A stretch of DNA of 64,000 nt from Achromobacter veterisilvae (GTDB lineage: Bacteria > Pseudomonadota > Gammaproteobacteria > Burkholderiales > Burkholderiaceae_B), in contig NZ_UFQC01000008.1 in assembly GCF_900496975.1 (NCBI RefSeq), positions 1-64,000 on the forward strand. The letters are read 5' to 3'. Position 1 is the stretch's first letter. Each line of letters starts with the position of its first letter. The translations under genes were made by a program, and so were the position numbers. Of this stretch, positions 9,672 to 18,892 are shown piece after piece. Under the pieces are notes generated by a model. That model did no database searches and was not told the origin of the DNA. It saw only the letters and a list, made by a program, of their open reading frames with translations.

Positions 9672-11201
9672 TCATACTCCCGGCCGCCGGTACTGCACCG
9701 CCTGGGCGACGTGGCGGGCGGCCAGCCTCTCCTCGCTATCGAGATCGGCGATCGTGCGGGCCACCCGCAGCGCCCGGTGCAGGGCCCGCGCCGAGCCGGC
9801 CAGCCGGCGCATGGCCTGCGACAGCAATACCCGGGCCTCGCCGTCCATCCGGCAATGCTCGTCCAGTTCGGCGCCGGCCAGCGCGGCGTTCGGCTTGCCC
9901 TGGCGGGCCATCTGGCGCTGGCGGCAGCGCAGCGCGCGCTCGCGCACCGGGCCCGACGGCTCGCCCGGCGGGCCGGACAGCCAATCGAGGTCGGACGGCG
10001 GCAGCGCCACGTGCAGGTCGATCCGGTCCAGCAAGGGGCCGGATACCTTGCCCGCGTAGCGCGCCACCTGGTCCGGCGTGCAGGCGCAGGCCCGGGCCGG
10101 ATGCCCGCGCCAGCCACAAGGGCATGGATTCATCGCCGCCACCAGTTGGAAGCGGGCGGGGAACTGCGCGGCGTGCAGCGCCCGGGCAATGACCACCCTG
10201 CCCGCCTCCAGGGGTTCGCGCAAGGCTTCCAGCGCGCGCCGGCTGAATTCCGGCAGCTCGTCCAGGAACAGCACCCCTCGATGCGCCAGGCTGATCTCGC
10301 CCGGGCGGGGCCGGCTGCCCCCGCCTACCAGCGCGGCCACCGAAGCCGAATGGTGCGGCGCCCGGAACGGCGGCTGCCCCATCGGCGCGTCGGACAGGCC
10401 CGCCAGGGCCGCCACGGCGGCCGCCTCCAGCGCTTCGTTGCGCGCCAGGGGCGGCAGCAGGCCGGGCAGGCGCGCGGCCAGCATGCTCTTGCCCGCCCCC
10501 GGCGGGCCGATCATCAGCAGGCTGTGGCCTCCCGCGGCGGCGACCTCCAGCGCCCGCCGCGCCCCGGGCTGCCCCCGCACGTCCGACAGGCACGGGACAG
10601 GCGGGGCCGCGGGCCAGGGCCGGGGAACGGCATCGGGCAGCCGGCAGGCGCCGGCCGCATGCGCGGCCACGTCGGCCAGGCTGCGCGCGGACAATACGCG
10701 CAGCCCGGGCACCCAGGCGGCCTGCTCGGCGCTGCCCGCGGGCAGGATGAGCGTGGCGCCGGGCGCCTCGCGGGCGACGCTCAGCGCGATGACCAGCGGC
10801 GCGGCGACCGGCACCAGCGCCCCCGTCAGCGAAAGCTCGCCGGCCAGCACCAGGTCGGCCAGCGTCGGATCCGGCGCCGGCGCCTCCGCGACGCCGCCGT
10901 CGGAAGGCGCGGCCAACTGGCCCGAAGCCAGCAGCAGGCCCAGGGCGATGGGCAGGTCGAAGCGGCCCGATTCCTTCGGGATGTCGGCCGGCGAAAGATT
11001 GACGGTGATCCGGCCCGGCGGAAACTCGAACCCGCTATTGAGGATGGCCGCGCGCACGCGCTCGCGGCTTTCGCGCACCTCGGTGTCCGGCAGGCCCACC
11101 ACGTTGAAGCTGGGCAGGCCGGGGCCCAGGTGCGCCTCCACGCGCACCGCGTGGGCATCCAGGCCGCAAAGGGCCCGGCTGGCAAGAACGGCGAGCGTCA
11201 A
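9672..11201 (-). CDS. comM: ComM/YifB-family Mg-chelatase-like AAA+ ATPase
   Basis: 509 aa. It has an N-terminal Lon-like fold (LPSFNVVGLPDTEVRES, ADIPKESGRFDLPIALG), a central AAA+ Mg-chelatase domain with Walker A GPPGAGKS (~229-236) and Walker B GVLFLDELPEF, a CPCGWRGH cysteine motif, and a C-terminal helical domain. ComM of Vibrio and others is a hexameric helicase that promotes branch migration during natural transformation; most proteobacteria keep it. It stands alone on the minus strand, 168 bp after ubiK. Confidence 0.93.
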   Translation of the reverse strand: MTLAVLASRALCGLDAHAVRVEAHLGPGLPSFNVVGLPDTEVRESRERVRAAILNSGFEFPPGRITVNLSPADIPKESGRFDLPIALGLLLASGQLAAPSDGGVAEAPAPDPTLADLVLAGELSLTGALVPVAAPLVIALSVAREAPGATLILPAGSAEQAAWVPGLRVLSARSLADVAAHAAGACRLPDAVPRPWPAAPPVPCLSDVRGQPGARRALEVAAAGGHSLLMIGPPGAGKSMLAARLPGLLPPLARNEALEAAAVAALAGLSDAPMGQPPFRAPHHSASVAALVGGGSRPRPGEISLAHRGVLFLDELPEFSRRALEALREPLEAGRVVIARALHAAQFPARFQLVAAMNPCPCGWRGHPARACACTPDQVARYAGKVSGPLLDRIDLHVALPPSDLDWLSGPPGEPSGPVRERALRCRQRQMARQGKPNAALAGAELDEHCRMDGEARVLLSQAMRRLAGSARALHRALRVARTIADLDSEERLAARHVAQAVQYRRPGV

Positions 11202-11369
11202 GGCGGTCTCCCAGATGGACGTAAACCGCCAGTATCCGCAAAGGACGGGCGGCCCGCCGCCCCGAAAGCGACAAAACGGTCCCGCCCGCGCGCGGCCTGG
11301 CGGCGGCCAACGAAAACGGCCGCTCGAGGCGGCCGCAAGAGACGAACCCGGCCGCTGCGCGGCCGCCTG

Positions 11370-11621
11370 CTATTTGTCCAGGGCGGACAGACGCGATTCC
11401 AGTTGCTGCACCTGGGCGGCCAACTGGTCCACGCGGGCGCGGGTACGGGCCAGCAGATCGGCCTGGACGTCGAACTCCTCGCGCGTCACCAGGTCCAGCT
11501 TGGAGAACGCCTGCGTCATCATCGCGCGCATATTGCGCTCCACGTCCGCGGCCGGGCTGCGGGCGATCAGGTCGGAAAGGTTCTTCTGGATGTCTTCCAT
11601 CCATTGGGTGCGATTGTTCAT
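11370..11621 (-). CDS. ubiK: UbiK/BMFP-family accessory factor
   Basis: 83 aa from the Met with GTGAGG upstream; an extra ten codons upstream are unlikely. It is a small, charged, helical protein with a C-terminal coiled coil (RARVDQLAAQVQQLESRL), matching the DUF526/BMFP family. In E. coli UbiK (YqiC) forms a trimer that assists ubiquinone biosynthesis with UbiJ. Its position between comM and glnK/amtB is often seen in betaproteobacteria, but here a hydrolase and two regulators intervene. Confidence 0.85.
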   Translation of the reverse strand: MNNRTQWMEDIQKNLSDLIARSPAADVERNMRAMMTQAFSKLDLVTREEFDVQADLLARTRARVDQLAAQVQQLESRLSALDK

Positions 11622-11693
11622 GACGGCCTCACTATGTTCTTGATGCCTCAAGTGTAGTGCGTCGGAGCGCCGCCGCGCATGCGCTACCGCCCT

Positions 11694-12629
11694 TCACTTC
11701 ACGTTTTCATCCAGAAACGCCCGGATGACCGCCCCGATCTCGGCGCCGTGCGTTTCCAGCGCCAGGTGGCCGGTGTCGTAGAAGCGCACGTCGGCGCCAG
11801 GGATGTCGCGCTTCCAGGCCTCGGCGCCCGCGGGCAGGAAGAACGGATCGTTCTTGCCCCAGACCGCCAGCAGGGGCGGCTGGTGCTTGCGGAAGTAGGC
11901 TTGGAATTCCGGGTACTTTTCCACGTTGGACGCGTAGTCCAGGAGCAGATCGAGCTGGACCTCGGCATTGCCCGGCCGGGACACCAGGAAGCTTTCCAGC
12001 GCGATGGCATCGGGCGCGACCAGGGTGGCGTCCGGGACACCTTCCAGATACTGCCACTCGATGGAGGCGGGCGTGGAGAACTCGCGCAGCGCATCGCGGT
12101 TCGCTTGCGACGGCTTCTTCCAATACTCCTGGATCTGCGCCCAGCCCGGACCCAGCCCTTCCTCATAGGCGTTCCCATTCTGCGAAACGATGGCGCTGAC
12201 GCGAGACGGATTCGCCACCGCGAGGCGCCAGCCCACGGGAGCGCCGTAGTCGAAGACTTGCATGGCGTAGCGCTCCAGCCGCAACTGCTCGGTGAACTGC
12301 CCGATGGTCCTGGCGAGCTGGTCAAACGTGTAGGCATATTGCCCGCGGACGGGCGCCTCGGTGAATCCGAAGCCCGGCAGATCCGGCGCGATCACGTAGT
12401 ACCTGTCCGCAAGCAGCGGAATGAGGTTGCGGTACATGAACGACGATGCCGCGTACCCGTGCAGCAATAGCACCGCCGGCGCCCGGCGGTCGCCCGCCAC
12501 CCGATAGAACACCGTTACATCCCCCACCTGCTCGAACCGGTGGTGGACCTGGCGGCCCGCCGCAAGCGCTCCCCCCGTCAACGACGCCGCAGCCGCGCCG
12601 GCCGCTCCCTTCTGTTCATTCGTAGCCAT
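11694..12629 (-). CDS. Alpha/beta hydrolase (epoxide hydrolase/dehalogenase type)
   Basis: 311 aa. It has an oxyanion motif HGYAAS, a nucleophile elbow FDYGAPVG whose nucleophile is Asp (as in epoxide hydrolases and haloalkane dehalogenases), a later acid residue in WGKNDPFF and a catalytic His in YDTGHLALETHG. The N-terminal ~25 residues are Ala-rich and may be a weak export or Tat-like leader without the RR motif. Divergent from the CGNR regulator gene with shared operator-like repeats, so probably controlled by it. Substrate unknown. Confidence 0.82.
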   Translation of the reverse strand: MATNEQKGAAGAAAASLTGGALAAGRQVHHRFEQVGDVTVFYRVAGDRRAPAVLLLHGYAASSFMYRNLIPLLADRYYVIAPDLPGFGFTEAPVRGQYAYTFDQLARTIGQFTEQLRLERYAMQVFDYGAPVGWRLAVANPSRVSAIVSQNGNAYEEGLGPGWAQIQEYWKKPSQANRDALREFSTPASIEWQYLEGVPDATLVAPDAIALESFLVSRPGNAEVQLDLLLDYASNVEKYPEFQAYFRKHQPPLLAVWGKNDPFFLPAGAEAWKRDIPGADVRFYDTGHLALETHGAEIGAVIRAFLDENVK

Positions 12630-12643
12630 CTCGAAATCTCCAC

Positions 12644-12716
12644 GTAACCCAATAAACGAGTTTTAAAGGTTACATCACACATAAGTAACTGGTAAATTCT
12701 TTTTTTTGGGTTACAT
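12644..12716. promoter_or_regulatory. Divergent operator region: repeated GTAACC/GGTTAC sites
   Basis: The 94-bp gap between the hydrolase and the CGNR gene is A/T-rich and holds GTAACCCA (12644-12651), GGTTACAT (12668-12675) and TGGGTTACAT (12707-12716). The first is inverted relative to the other two. This looks like an operator array for the adjacent regulator. Confidence 0.5.
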
Positions 12717-12723
12717 TGGCGGA

Positions 12724-13305
12724 ATGCCAGAAAACGCAACCGCCCAGAAGGCCCCGCTGTTCGTGGGGGACGACCTCGCGCTCGACTTCATCAACAGTGA
12801 ATTCGGCGTGGGGCCGGCCCATCATGAGTGCTTCACCGACGACCATGCCGTGCTGGCATGGTTGAAGCTGGCCGGCGTGCTTCCTCACGACACCGAGGCG
12901 TCTCCCGAGGGCCTGATGGAGCTCGCCCTTCAATTGCGTGAAAGCGCAAAATGCTTGCTGAACGCGGCCAAGCTGGGGGGAGAGGCTGACGCCAGCATCG
13001 TCAACCACGTTCTCAGGGCCGGCCGTCGCTCGAAGGAATTGGAGTGGGACAGCGCGAGCAACGCTTTCAAGGTGGTAAGGCGGCGCCTCCAGGAGGACGC
13101 CGCCAGCCTGCTCGAACCCGTTGCCCAGGCCGTCGTCATGCTGCTGACCGACGCGCCGCTGGATCTCGTCCGGCAATGTGAAGCGCACGACTGCACGCTC
13201 ATGTTTCACGACAGGACGAAGTCGCACCGGCGCCGCTGGTGCAGCATGGCGGTGTGCGGCAACCGGATGAAAGTGGCGGCATTCCGGTCGCGCAAGAAGG
13301 GATAA
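12724..13305 (+). CDS. CGNR zinc-finger transcriptional regulator
   Basis: 193 aa from ATG 12724. The N-terminal ABATE-like domain (FVGDDLALDFINSE) is followed by a C-terminal CGNR zinc finger with CEAHDC and RRRWCSMAVCGNRMK, the four cysteines of the family. Such proteins are putative stress-linked DNA-binding regulators. It is divergent from the hydrolase and convergent with the oxidoreductase (10 bp apart). Confidence 0.88.
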   Translation: MPENATAQKAPLFVGDDLALDFINSEFGVGPAHHECFTDDHAVLAWLKLAGVLPHDTEASPEGLMELALQLRESAKCLLNAAKLGGEADASIVNHVLRAGRRSKELEWDSASNAFKVVRRRLQEDAASLLEPVAQAVVMLLTDAPLDLVRQCEAHDCTLMFHDRTKSHRRRWCSMAVCGNRMKVAAFRSRKKG

Positions 13306-13315
13306 GGACGCGCAC

Positions 13316-14278
13316 TTACGGCTCGACCGCAATCGCGATTTTTCCCTGGATGCCGTTGTTGGGACGCTCCAGCCGGGCATGGGCGAGCGGAATGTCGGCA
13401 AGCGGATAGACCGCGCCCACATGCGGCCGTAGTTGACCGCGCGCCACCAATGCGCTCAATTCGTCGAGCTTGCCGCGGTTCTGCCTGGTGAACACGAAGT
13501 GATAGCTCGCGTTCTTGCCCCAGGCCTGAAGAACGTTTTGCGGCTGCGCGATGTCCACGATCGAGACGACCCGGCCCAACTGCGCAAGCGCGTCGGGGCT
13601 GCGCGACAAGGCGTTGCCGCCTATGGTGTCGAACACGACATCGACGCCGCGGCCCCCGGTTTCCCGCAAGACGGCGTCGACATAGTCTTCTTTTTCGTAG
13701 TCGATGACGACATCGGCGCCCACGCTGCGCGCGAATTCGATATTTGAGCCGCGCACGGTGGTGAACACCCTTGCGCCGATGGCTTTCGCGAGCTGGATCG
13801 CCACGTGGCCGACTCCGCCCGCGCCGCCGTGCACCAGGATGCTCTCCCCCACCCTTAGCGCCGCGCGCACGACCAGCGCTTCCCACGCCGTCCCGCCGAC
13901 CAGGGTCAGGCTCGCCGCCTCAAGATGGCTCAGGGACGCAGGCTTCCTCCCGACGATGCTTTCGGCAGCGAGGTGGTACTCGGCATAGCTACCCGGCCCG
14001 TCGAATATTTGCGGCGTGTACCAGACTTCGTCTCCAGGCACGAAGGCCGTCACGCCCGGTCCGACCGCCTCGACGACGCCGGATACGTCGTGGCCGGTAA
14101 TGGCCGGCAGCGGCGTCAGGTCGGGATAGTCGCCGCGCCGGACCTGGTAATCCAGGGGATTGATGGAGGTGGCATGCACCCGGACCAGGACTTGCCCGGC
14201 GCGCGGCACGGGCTTGGGCACGTCGCGCAGCTCGAACGATTCCGGGCCGCCAAATGACTTCAATACGATCGCTTTCAT
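13316..14278 (-). CDS. Zinc-independent quinone oxidoreductase / MDR-family dehydrogenase
   Basis: 320 aa from [12 protein letters not shown], where an AGGA lies upstream. It is an MDR superfamily protein: GroES-like N-terminal domain ([20 protein letters not shown]) and a Rossmann fold with [18 protein letters not shown]. Zinc-ligand residues of classical alcohol dehydrogenases are not evident, so an NADPH:quinone reductase activity is more likely. It lies 63 bp after the ArsR-type gene with a matching operator between them, suggesting joint repression. Confidence 0.87.
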   Translation of the reverse strand: MKAIVLKSFGGPESFELRDVPKPVPRAGQVLVRVHATSINPLDYQVRRGDYPDLTPLPAITGHDVSGVVEAVGPGVTAFVPGDEVWYTPQIFDGPGSYAEYHLAAESIVGRKPASLSHLEAASLTLVGGTAWEALVVRAALRVGESILVHGGAGGVGHVAIQLAKAIGARVFTTVRGSNIEFARSVGADVVIDYEKEDYVDAVLRETGGRGVDVVFDTIGGNALSRSPDALAQLGRVVSIVDIAQPQNVLQAWGKNASYHFVFTRQNRGKLDELSALVARGQLRPHVGAVYPLADIPLAHARLERPNNGIQGKIAIAVEP

Positions 14279-14305
14279 GGTTGATCCTAATTTCGATAAA
14301 AAGGG

Positions 14306-14325
14306 ATATCGGGAATTCCAGATAT
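14306..14325. promoter_or_regulatory. ArsR-type operator copy 2 (before the oxidoreductase)
   Basis: ATATCGG-6-CAGATAT, an imperfect inverted repeat (one mismatch) nearly identical to the site upstream of the ArsR-type gene, placed 28 bp before the oxidoreductase start. Confidence 0.6.
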
Positions 14326-14341
14326 ATAGAGGCAAAAAAAA

Positions 14342-14644
14342 CTACAGCTCCTTCCCGATGATCTCGGCAAGCGCGCTGATGGCTGCTTCGTTCCGTTTGT
14401 AGTAGGTCCACTGACCGATGCGCCTGGCCTCGACCAGGCCTGCCCGTTGCAGCGTTGCAAGGTAATCGGACACCGTCGACTGCGACAGCCCGACGCCTTC
14501 CTGGATGCTGCTGACGCAAACGCCCACCGTCAGCACGTCACCTTCGTCCTGCGGCGGGAAACTGTTCACGGGATCCTTCAATCCTTTCAGGATTTCAAGA
14601 CGCGTGCGGTTCGAGAGGGCTTTGAATACTTCGAGCAAATCCAT
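14342..14644 (-). CDS. ArsR/SmtB-family transcriptional regulator
   Basis: 100 aa: MDLLEVFKALSNRTRLEILK and the recognition helix GLSQSTVSDYLATLQRAGLVEARRIGQWTYYKR. A winged-helix repressor of ArsR type; one Cys (GVCVSS) is present but no CXC metal motif, so a non-metal or redox/electrophile effector is more plausible. A perfect operator lies 11 bp upstream of its start and a second before the downstream oxidoreductase, so it likely represses both. Confidence 0.88.
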   Translation of the reverse strand: MDLLEVFKALSNRTRLEILKGLKDPVNSFPPQDEGDVLTVGVCVSSIQEGVGLSQSTVSDYLATLQRAGLVEARRIGQWTYYKRNEAAISALAEIIGKEL

Positions 14645-14654
14645 GAACGCGATA

Positions 14655-14674
14655 ATATCGGAATTTCCCGATAT
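14655..14674. promoter_or_regulatory. ArsR-type operator copy 1 (autoregulatory)
   Basis: Perfect 7-bp inverted repeat ATATCGG-6-CCGATAT immediately upstream of the ArsR-type gene. Confidence 0.65.
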
Positions 14675-14730
14675 GTCAATACATCCTTCCCCACCCAGCA
14701 GGACTCGCGGCTCTCGGGGCGGGCGGAAGC

Positions 14731-14767
14731 AAAAAAAAAGGGCGGGCCGCATGCGGTGACCGCCCTT
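14731..14767 (-). terminator. Orphan rho-independent terminator
   Basis: Stem AAGGGCGG/CCGCCCTT with a 14-nt loop that contains CCGCATGCGG, followed by nine Ts on the minus strand. No minus-strand gene is recognised upstream, in 14768-15323. Confidence 0.7.
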
Positions 14768-15160
14768 CAAAGCACAGGAGAAAACCGGGCTGCCATGGCG
14801 GCAACCCCCTACCAACATCGATACCCGCCGGACCGCTGCCCGCGGTCCGAGCCGTCCGTCGAACGGCCTGAACTGTTGTCGATTCTTCTTCAGCCGCCCT
14901 TGCGCAACAAGCCGATGCGTGTAAACCCTCGTATCACGAGCGAGGCCTTGCGCGCGCCGTTTCACAGCCCGCCGGCGGCCCGCCGGGCGCCCTGTATTTC
15001 CGGGCGGAGCCATGCGCCGCAAGGCTGAGCGGGCCGTTCCCCATTCTTGGCAAGCACGCGGATTAGGAGCATCTGCCGACATGAACCGCAACTGGGGCCG
15101 CATCAATTCGCAACACATGACGGGTTTGGAACATATTTGGTTGCATGCCCTGGACGCCCT
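14768..15160 (-). other. Gap with no recognised gene; possible small RNA ending at the orphan terminator
   Basis: About 390 bp without a convincing ORF on either strand. Because the strong terminator at 14731-14767 points out of this segment, an untranslated RNA could be made from it on the minus strand. No known ncRNA family (6S, tmRNA, RNase P RNA) is recognisable by eye. Confidence 0.25.
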
Positions 15161-15167
15161 TCCGCAC

Positions 15168-15662
<495 letters not shown>

Positions 15663-15694
15663 ACGAATAAATAAAAACTCAATGGAGCCTGAAA

Positions 15695-16933
15695 ATGGAT
15701 AAAGCAGATATCTCCTGGTTGCTCGTCTCTACCCTGCTTGTATTGATGATGGCCGTACCCGGTCTGGCGATGTTCTATGGCGGCCTGGTACGCAGCAAGA
15801 ACGTGCTGTCCGTGCTGCTGCAAGTGCTGTGCACGTTCGTGCTGGGCCTGGTTCTCTGGTTCATCTACGGATACTCCCTCGCGTTCACCGAGGGCAACGC
15901 CTTCTTCGGCGGCCTGTCGCGCGCCTTCTTCTCCGGCATGTTCACGCCGGCCGACGGCTCGTACGCCATGTCGAACACCCTGACGGAGCTGCTCTTCGCT
16001 TCGTTCCAGGCCACGTTCGCCGGCATCACCTGCGCGCTGATCGTCGGCAGCTTCGCCGAACGCGCGCGCTTCTCGGCGGTGCTGGTGTTCACGGTGATCT
16101 GGTTCACGTTCGCCTACATACCCATCGCCCACATGGTGTGGTTCGCGTCCGAAACCGCGCCGGGGCTGCTCAACGCCAAGGGCGCGCTGGATTTCGCCGG
16201 CGGCACCGTGGTGCACATCAACGCCGGCGTGGCCGGCCTGGTGGGCGCCTACGTGGTGGGCAAGCGCGTGGGCTACGGCCGCGAGGCGATGCAGCCGCAC
16301 AACCTGCCGATGACGTTCGTGGGCGCCGCCCTGCTGTGGGTGGGCTGGTTCGGGTTCAACGCGGGCTCGGCGCTGGCCGCCAACGAGAACGCCACGCTGG
16401 CCTTCTTCAACACCATGATCGCCACCGCCGGCGCCGTGCTGGCCTGGCTGTTCACTGAGTGGGCCGTCAAGGGCAAGCCCTCGATGCTGGGCGCCGCCTC
16501 CGGCGCGATCGCCGGCCTGGTGGGCATCACCCCCGCGGCCGGCCTGGTCGGTCCGGTGGGCGCGCTGGTCATCGGCGTGGTCGCCGGCACGGTCTGCGTC
16601 TGGGGCGTGAACGGCCTGAAGCGCCTGCTGCGCGCCGACGACGCGCTGGACGTGTTCGGCGTGCACGGCGTGGGCGGCATCGTCGGCGCCCTGCTGACGG
16701 GCGTGTTCAACGCGCAGGTCCTCGGCGGCCCCGGCCTGGCCGAGGCCGGCATGATCGGCCATCAACTGTGGGTCCAGCTCGAAGGCGTGCTGCTGACCAT
16801 CGTCTGGTCCGGCGTGGTGGCCTGGATCGCCTACAAGATCGCCAACGCCCTGTGCGGCATGCGCGTGCCGGAAGACCAGGAGCGCGAAGGCCTGGATGTC
16901 ACGAGCCACGGCGAATCCGCCTATCATAGTTAG
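15695..16933 (+). CDS. amtB: Ammonium transporter
   Basis: 412 aa inner-membrane channel of the Amt/MEP/Rh family with about 11 transmembrane helices. Visible are DISWLLVSTLLVLMM at the start, the conserved GGTVVHINAGVAGLVGAYVVGKR (first pore His) and FGVHGVGGIVGALLTG (second pore His). It imports ammonium under nitrogen limitation and is gated by GlnK. There is no long N-terminal signal peptide as in E. coli AmtB. Second gene of the glnK operon; a terminator follows at 17022. Confidence 0.96.
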   Translation: MDKADISWLLVSTLLVLMMAVPGLAMFYGGLVRSKNVLSVLLQVLCTFVLGLVLWFIYGYSLAFTEGNAFFGGLSRAFFSGMFTPADGSYAMSNTLTELLFASFQATFAGITCALIVGSFAERARFSAVLVFTVIWFTFAYIPIAHMVWFASETAPGLLNAKGALDFAGGTVVHINAGVAGLVGAYVVGKRVGYGREAMQPHNLPMTFVGAALLWVGWFGFNAGSALAANENATLAFFNTMIATAGAVLAWLFTEWAVKGKPSMLGAASGAIAGLVGITPAAGLVGPVGALVIGVVAGTVCVWGVNGLKRLLRADDALDVFGVHGVGGIVGALLTGVFNAQVLGGPGLAEAGMIGHQLWVQLEGVLLTIVWSGVVAWIAYKIANALCGMRVPEDQEREGLDVTSHGESAYHS

Positions 16934-17021
16934 CCCACCCCCGAGGCGCGTATGGACCGGCGGAGCCGGATCCATCGCGGCCTGGATGGGGTGGCGGCGA
17001 TTGGTTGCGAAGCGGTAAGAA

Positions 17022-17056
17022 AAAAAGCCCGAGACCTTTGTGGTCTCGGGCTTTTT
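17022..17056. terminator. Bidirectional terminator between amtB and ptsI
   Basis: AAAAAGCCCGAGACC, loop TTTGT, GGTCTCGGGCTTTTT: a 15-bp perfect stem with A and T tracts on the two sides, between convergent genes. Confidence 0.95.
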
Positions 17057-17079
17057 CCATTCCCGGGCCGAAGCGCGCT

Positions 17080-18795
17080 TCAGCCTGGGCCCAGCGCGTC
17101 CAGGTCTACCGGCAAGGCGCGGTTCAGGGCGGCCGCCACCTTGACGCGCAAGGCATTGGAATGCGCGCGGCGCACTTCGCGCTTCACGTCGAGCAACTGC
17201 TGCGGGTGCATGGAGAACTCGGTCAGGCCCAGGCCCAGCAGCAGGCGCGTCATGCGCGAATCGCCCGCCATTTCACCGCACACCGCGACCGGCTTGCCGG
17301 CCCGCTCGCCCGCGTTGATGGTGTGGGCCACCAGGCGCAGCACCGCCGGATGCAGCGGATCGTACAGGGCGGCCACGTCGTGGTCGCCGCGGTCGATCGC
17401 CAGCGTGTACTGGATCAGGTCGTTGGTGCCGATGGACAGGAAGTCCAGCGCCTGGGCAAAGGGCTCGATGGCGATGGCGATGGCGGGCACCTCGACCATG
17501 GCGCCCACCTCCATGTGCGGCGCATAGGCCTGGCCGCGGGCGTCGAGTTCGCGGCGGGCGGATTCGATGGCCGCCTTGGTGGCCACGACCTCGTGCATGT
17601 GGGCGATCATCGGGATCAGCAGGCGCACCGGCCCGTGGGCCGACGCCCGCAGGATGGCGCGCAGTTGGGTCGCGAACATTTCCGGGCGCGCCAGGCAATA
17701 GCGGATGGCGCGCTGCCCCAGGGCGGGATTGGTGGCCACGGTGGCCTCGCCGTCCAGCGTCTTGTCCGAGCCGATGTCCAACGTCCGGATCGTGACGGGC
17801 CGCCCGGCCATCACTTTCACGACGGACGAATAGGCTTCGTACTGTTCTTCCTCGCCCGGCAGGTCCGGACGCCCCATGAACAGGAATTCGCTGCGGAACA
17901 ACCCGATCCCATGCGCGCCGGAGGCCAGCGCCAGGGCGGCCTCTTCCGGCAGCTCGATATTGGCGTGCAGCACGATGTCGATGCCGTCCAGGGTGACCGA
18001 CGGCTCGTCGCGCAGCAGGCTGAGTTCGGCGCGCTCGTCCGCGTAGGCGGACTGGCGGCGGCGGTATTCCTGGAGGATGCGGTCGGACGGGTTGACGATC
18101 ACCGCGCCGGCGGCGCCGTCGATGATCAGCATGTCGCCGTCGCGGACCAGTTCGCGCACGTTGCCCATGGCCACGACGGCGGGCACGCCCATGCTGCGCG
18201 CCACGATCGCGGTGTGCGAGGTGGGGCCGCCCAGGTCGGTCACGAAGGCCGCGAAGCGCCCCCCGCGCAGCCGCAGCATGTCGGCGGGCGAGATGTCGTG
18301 GGCCACGACCACCAGCGCATCGTCGCCCCCCATGTGGGACATGTCGGGCAGGATCGCCGAGGAGCCCGCCAGCACGTGCAGCACCCGTTCGATGACCTGG
18401 CGCACGTCGGCCCCGCGTTCGCGCAGGTACTCGTCCTCCATCGCGTCGAACTGCTGCCCCAGGATCTGGCCCTGCGTGGTCAGCGCCCATTCGGCGTTGT
18501 AGTGGCGTTCGGCGATCAGGGCCAGCGTCTGTTCGGCCAGCAGCGGATCGCCCAGCAGCAGGCTGTGCACGTTCAGCATGGCGCCCAGCTCGCGCGGCGC
18601 GTCGGCCGGCAAGGTCTCGGCCAGTTGCAGCAGTTCCTGCTGCGCCGACGCCAAGGCATCGGTCAGCCGGCTGCTTTCGGCCGGAATGTCCTCGGGCGAG
18701 ATGCGGTAGTGCGCGACCTCGAGCGCCGCGGCGCCCATGACGACGGCACGCCCGATCGCGTATCCCTTGGCTACGCCTTTGCCGTACAGACACAC
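17080..18795 (-). CDS. ptsI: PTS enzyme I (PEP-protein phosphotransferase)
   Basis: 571 aa from GTG 18795 (VCLYGKGVAKGYAIGRA), normal EI length. The phosphorylated His lies in GGPTSHTAIVARSMG (~190); the PEP-binding barrel has GLFRSEFLFM, GSDKTL and the Cys in VAVCGEMAGD. It takes phosphate from PEP and passes it to HPr. No ATG is available near the conserved start; the GTG lies inside the 3' arm of a 17-bp hairpin and has no visible Shine-Dalgarno. Follows ptsH and an EIIA gene. Confidence 0.93.
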   Translation of the reverse strand: MCLYGKGVAKGYAIGRAVVMGAAALEVAHYRISPEDIPAESSRLTDALASAQQELLQLAETLPADAPRELGAMLNVHSLLLGDPLLAEQTLALIAERHYNAEWALTTQGQILGQQFDAMEDEYLRERGADVRQVIERVLHVLAGSSAILPDMSHMGGDDALVVVAHDISPADMLRLRGGRFAAFVTDLGGPTSHTAIVARSMGVPAVVAMGNVRELVRDGDMLIIDGAAGAVIVNPSDRILQEYRRRQSAYADERAELSLLRDEPSVTLDGIDIVLHANIELPEEAALALASGAHGIGLFRSEFLFMGRPDLPGEEEQYEAYSSVVKVMAGRPVTIRTLDIGSDKTLDGEATVATNPALGQRAIRYCLARPEMFATQLRAILRASAHGPVRLLIPMIAHMHEVVATKAAIESARRELDARGQAYAPHMEVGAMVEVPAIAIAIEPFAQALDFLSIGTNDLIQYTLAIDRGDHDVAALYDPLHPAVLRLVAHTINAGERAGKPVAVCGEMAGDSRMTRLLLGLGLTEFSMHPQQLLDVKREVRRAHSNALRVKVAAALNRALPVDLDALGPG

Positions 18796-18828
18796 GACGG
18801 GGCTGGCAGAACCAGCCCCGTCGTGTGT
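18790..18828 (-). promoter_or_regulatory. 17-bp perfect hairpin covering the ptsI start
   Basis: ACACACGACGGGGCTGG, 5-nt loop, CCAGCCCCGTCGTGTGT, between ptsH and ptsI. The likely ptsI GTG (18795-18793) is in the 3' arm on the mRNA. There is no T tract, so it is not a classical terminator; translational control or transcript processing is more likely. Confidence 0.6.
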
Positions 18829-18892
18829 GTCCGTGAGGGTCGCAGACGAGCCGGCCTGGCGTGCGTTCAGGCCGGCGGATTCAGAAGATGTT

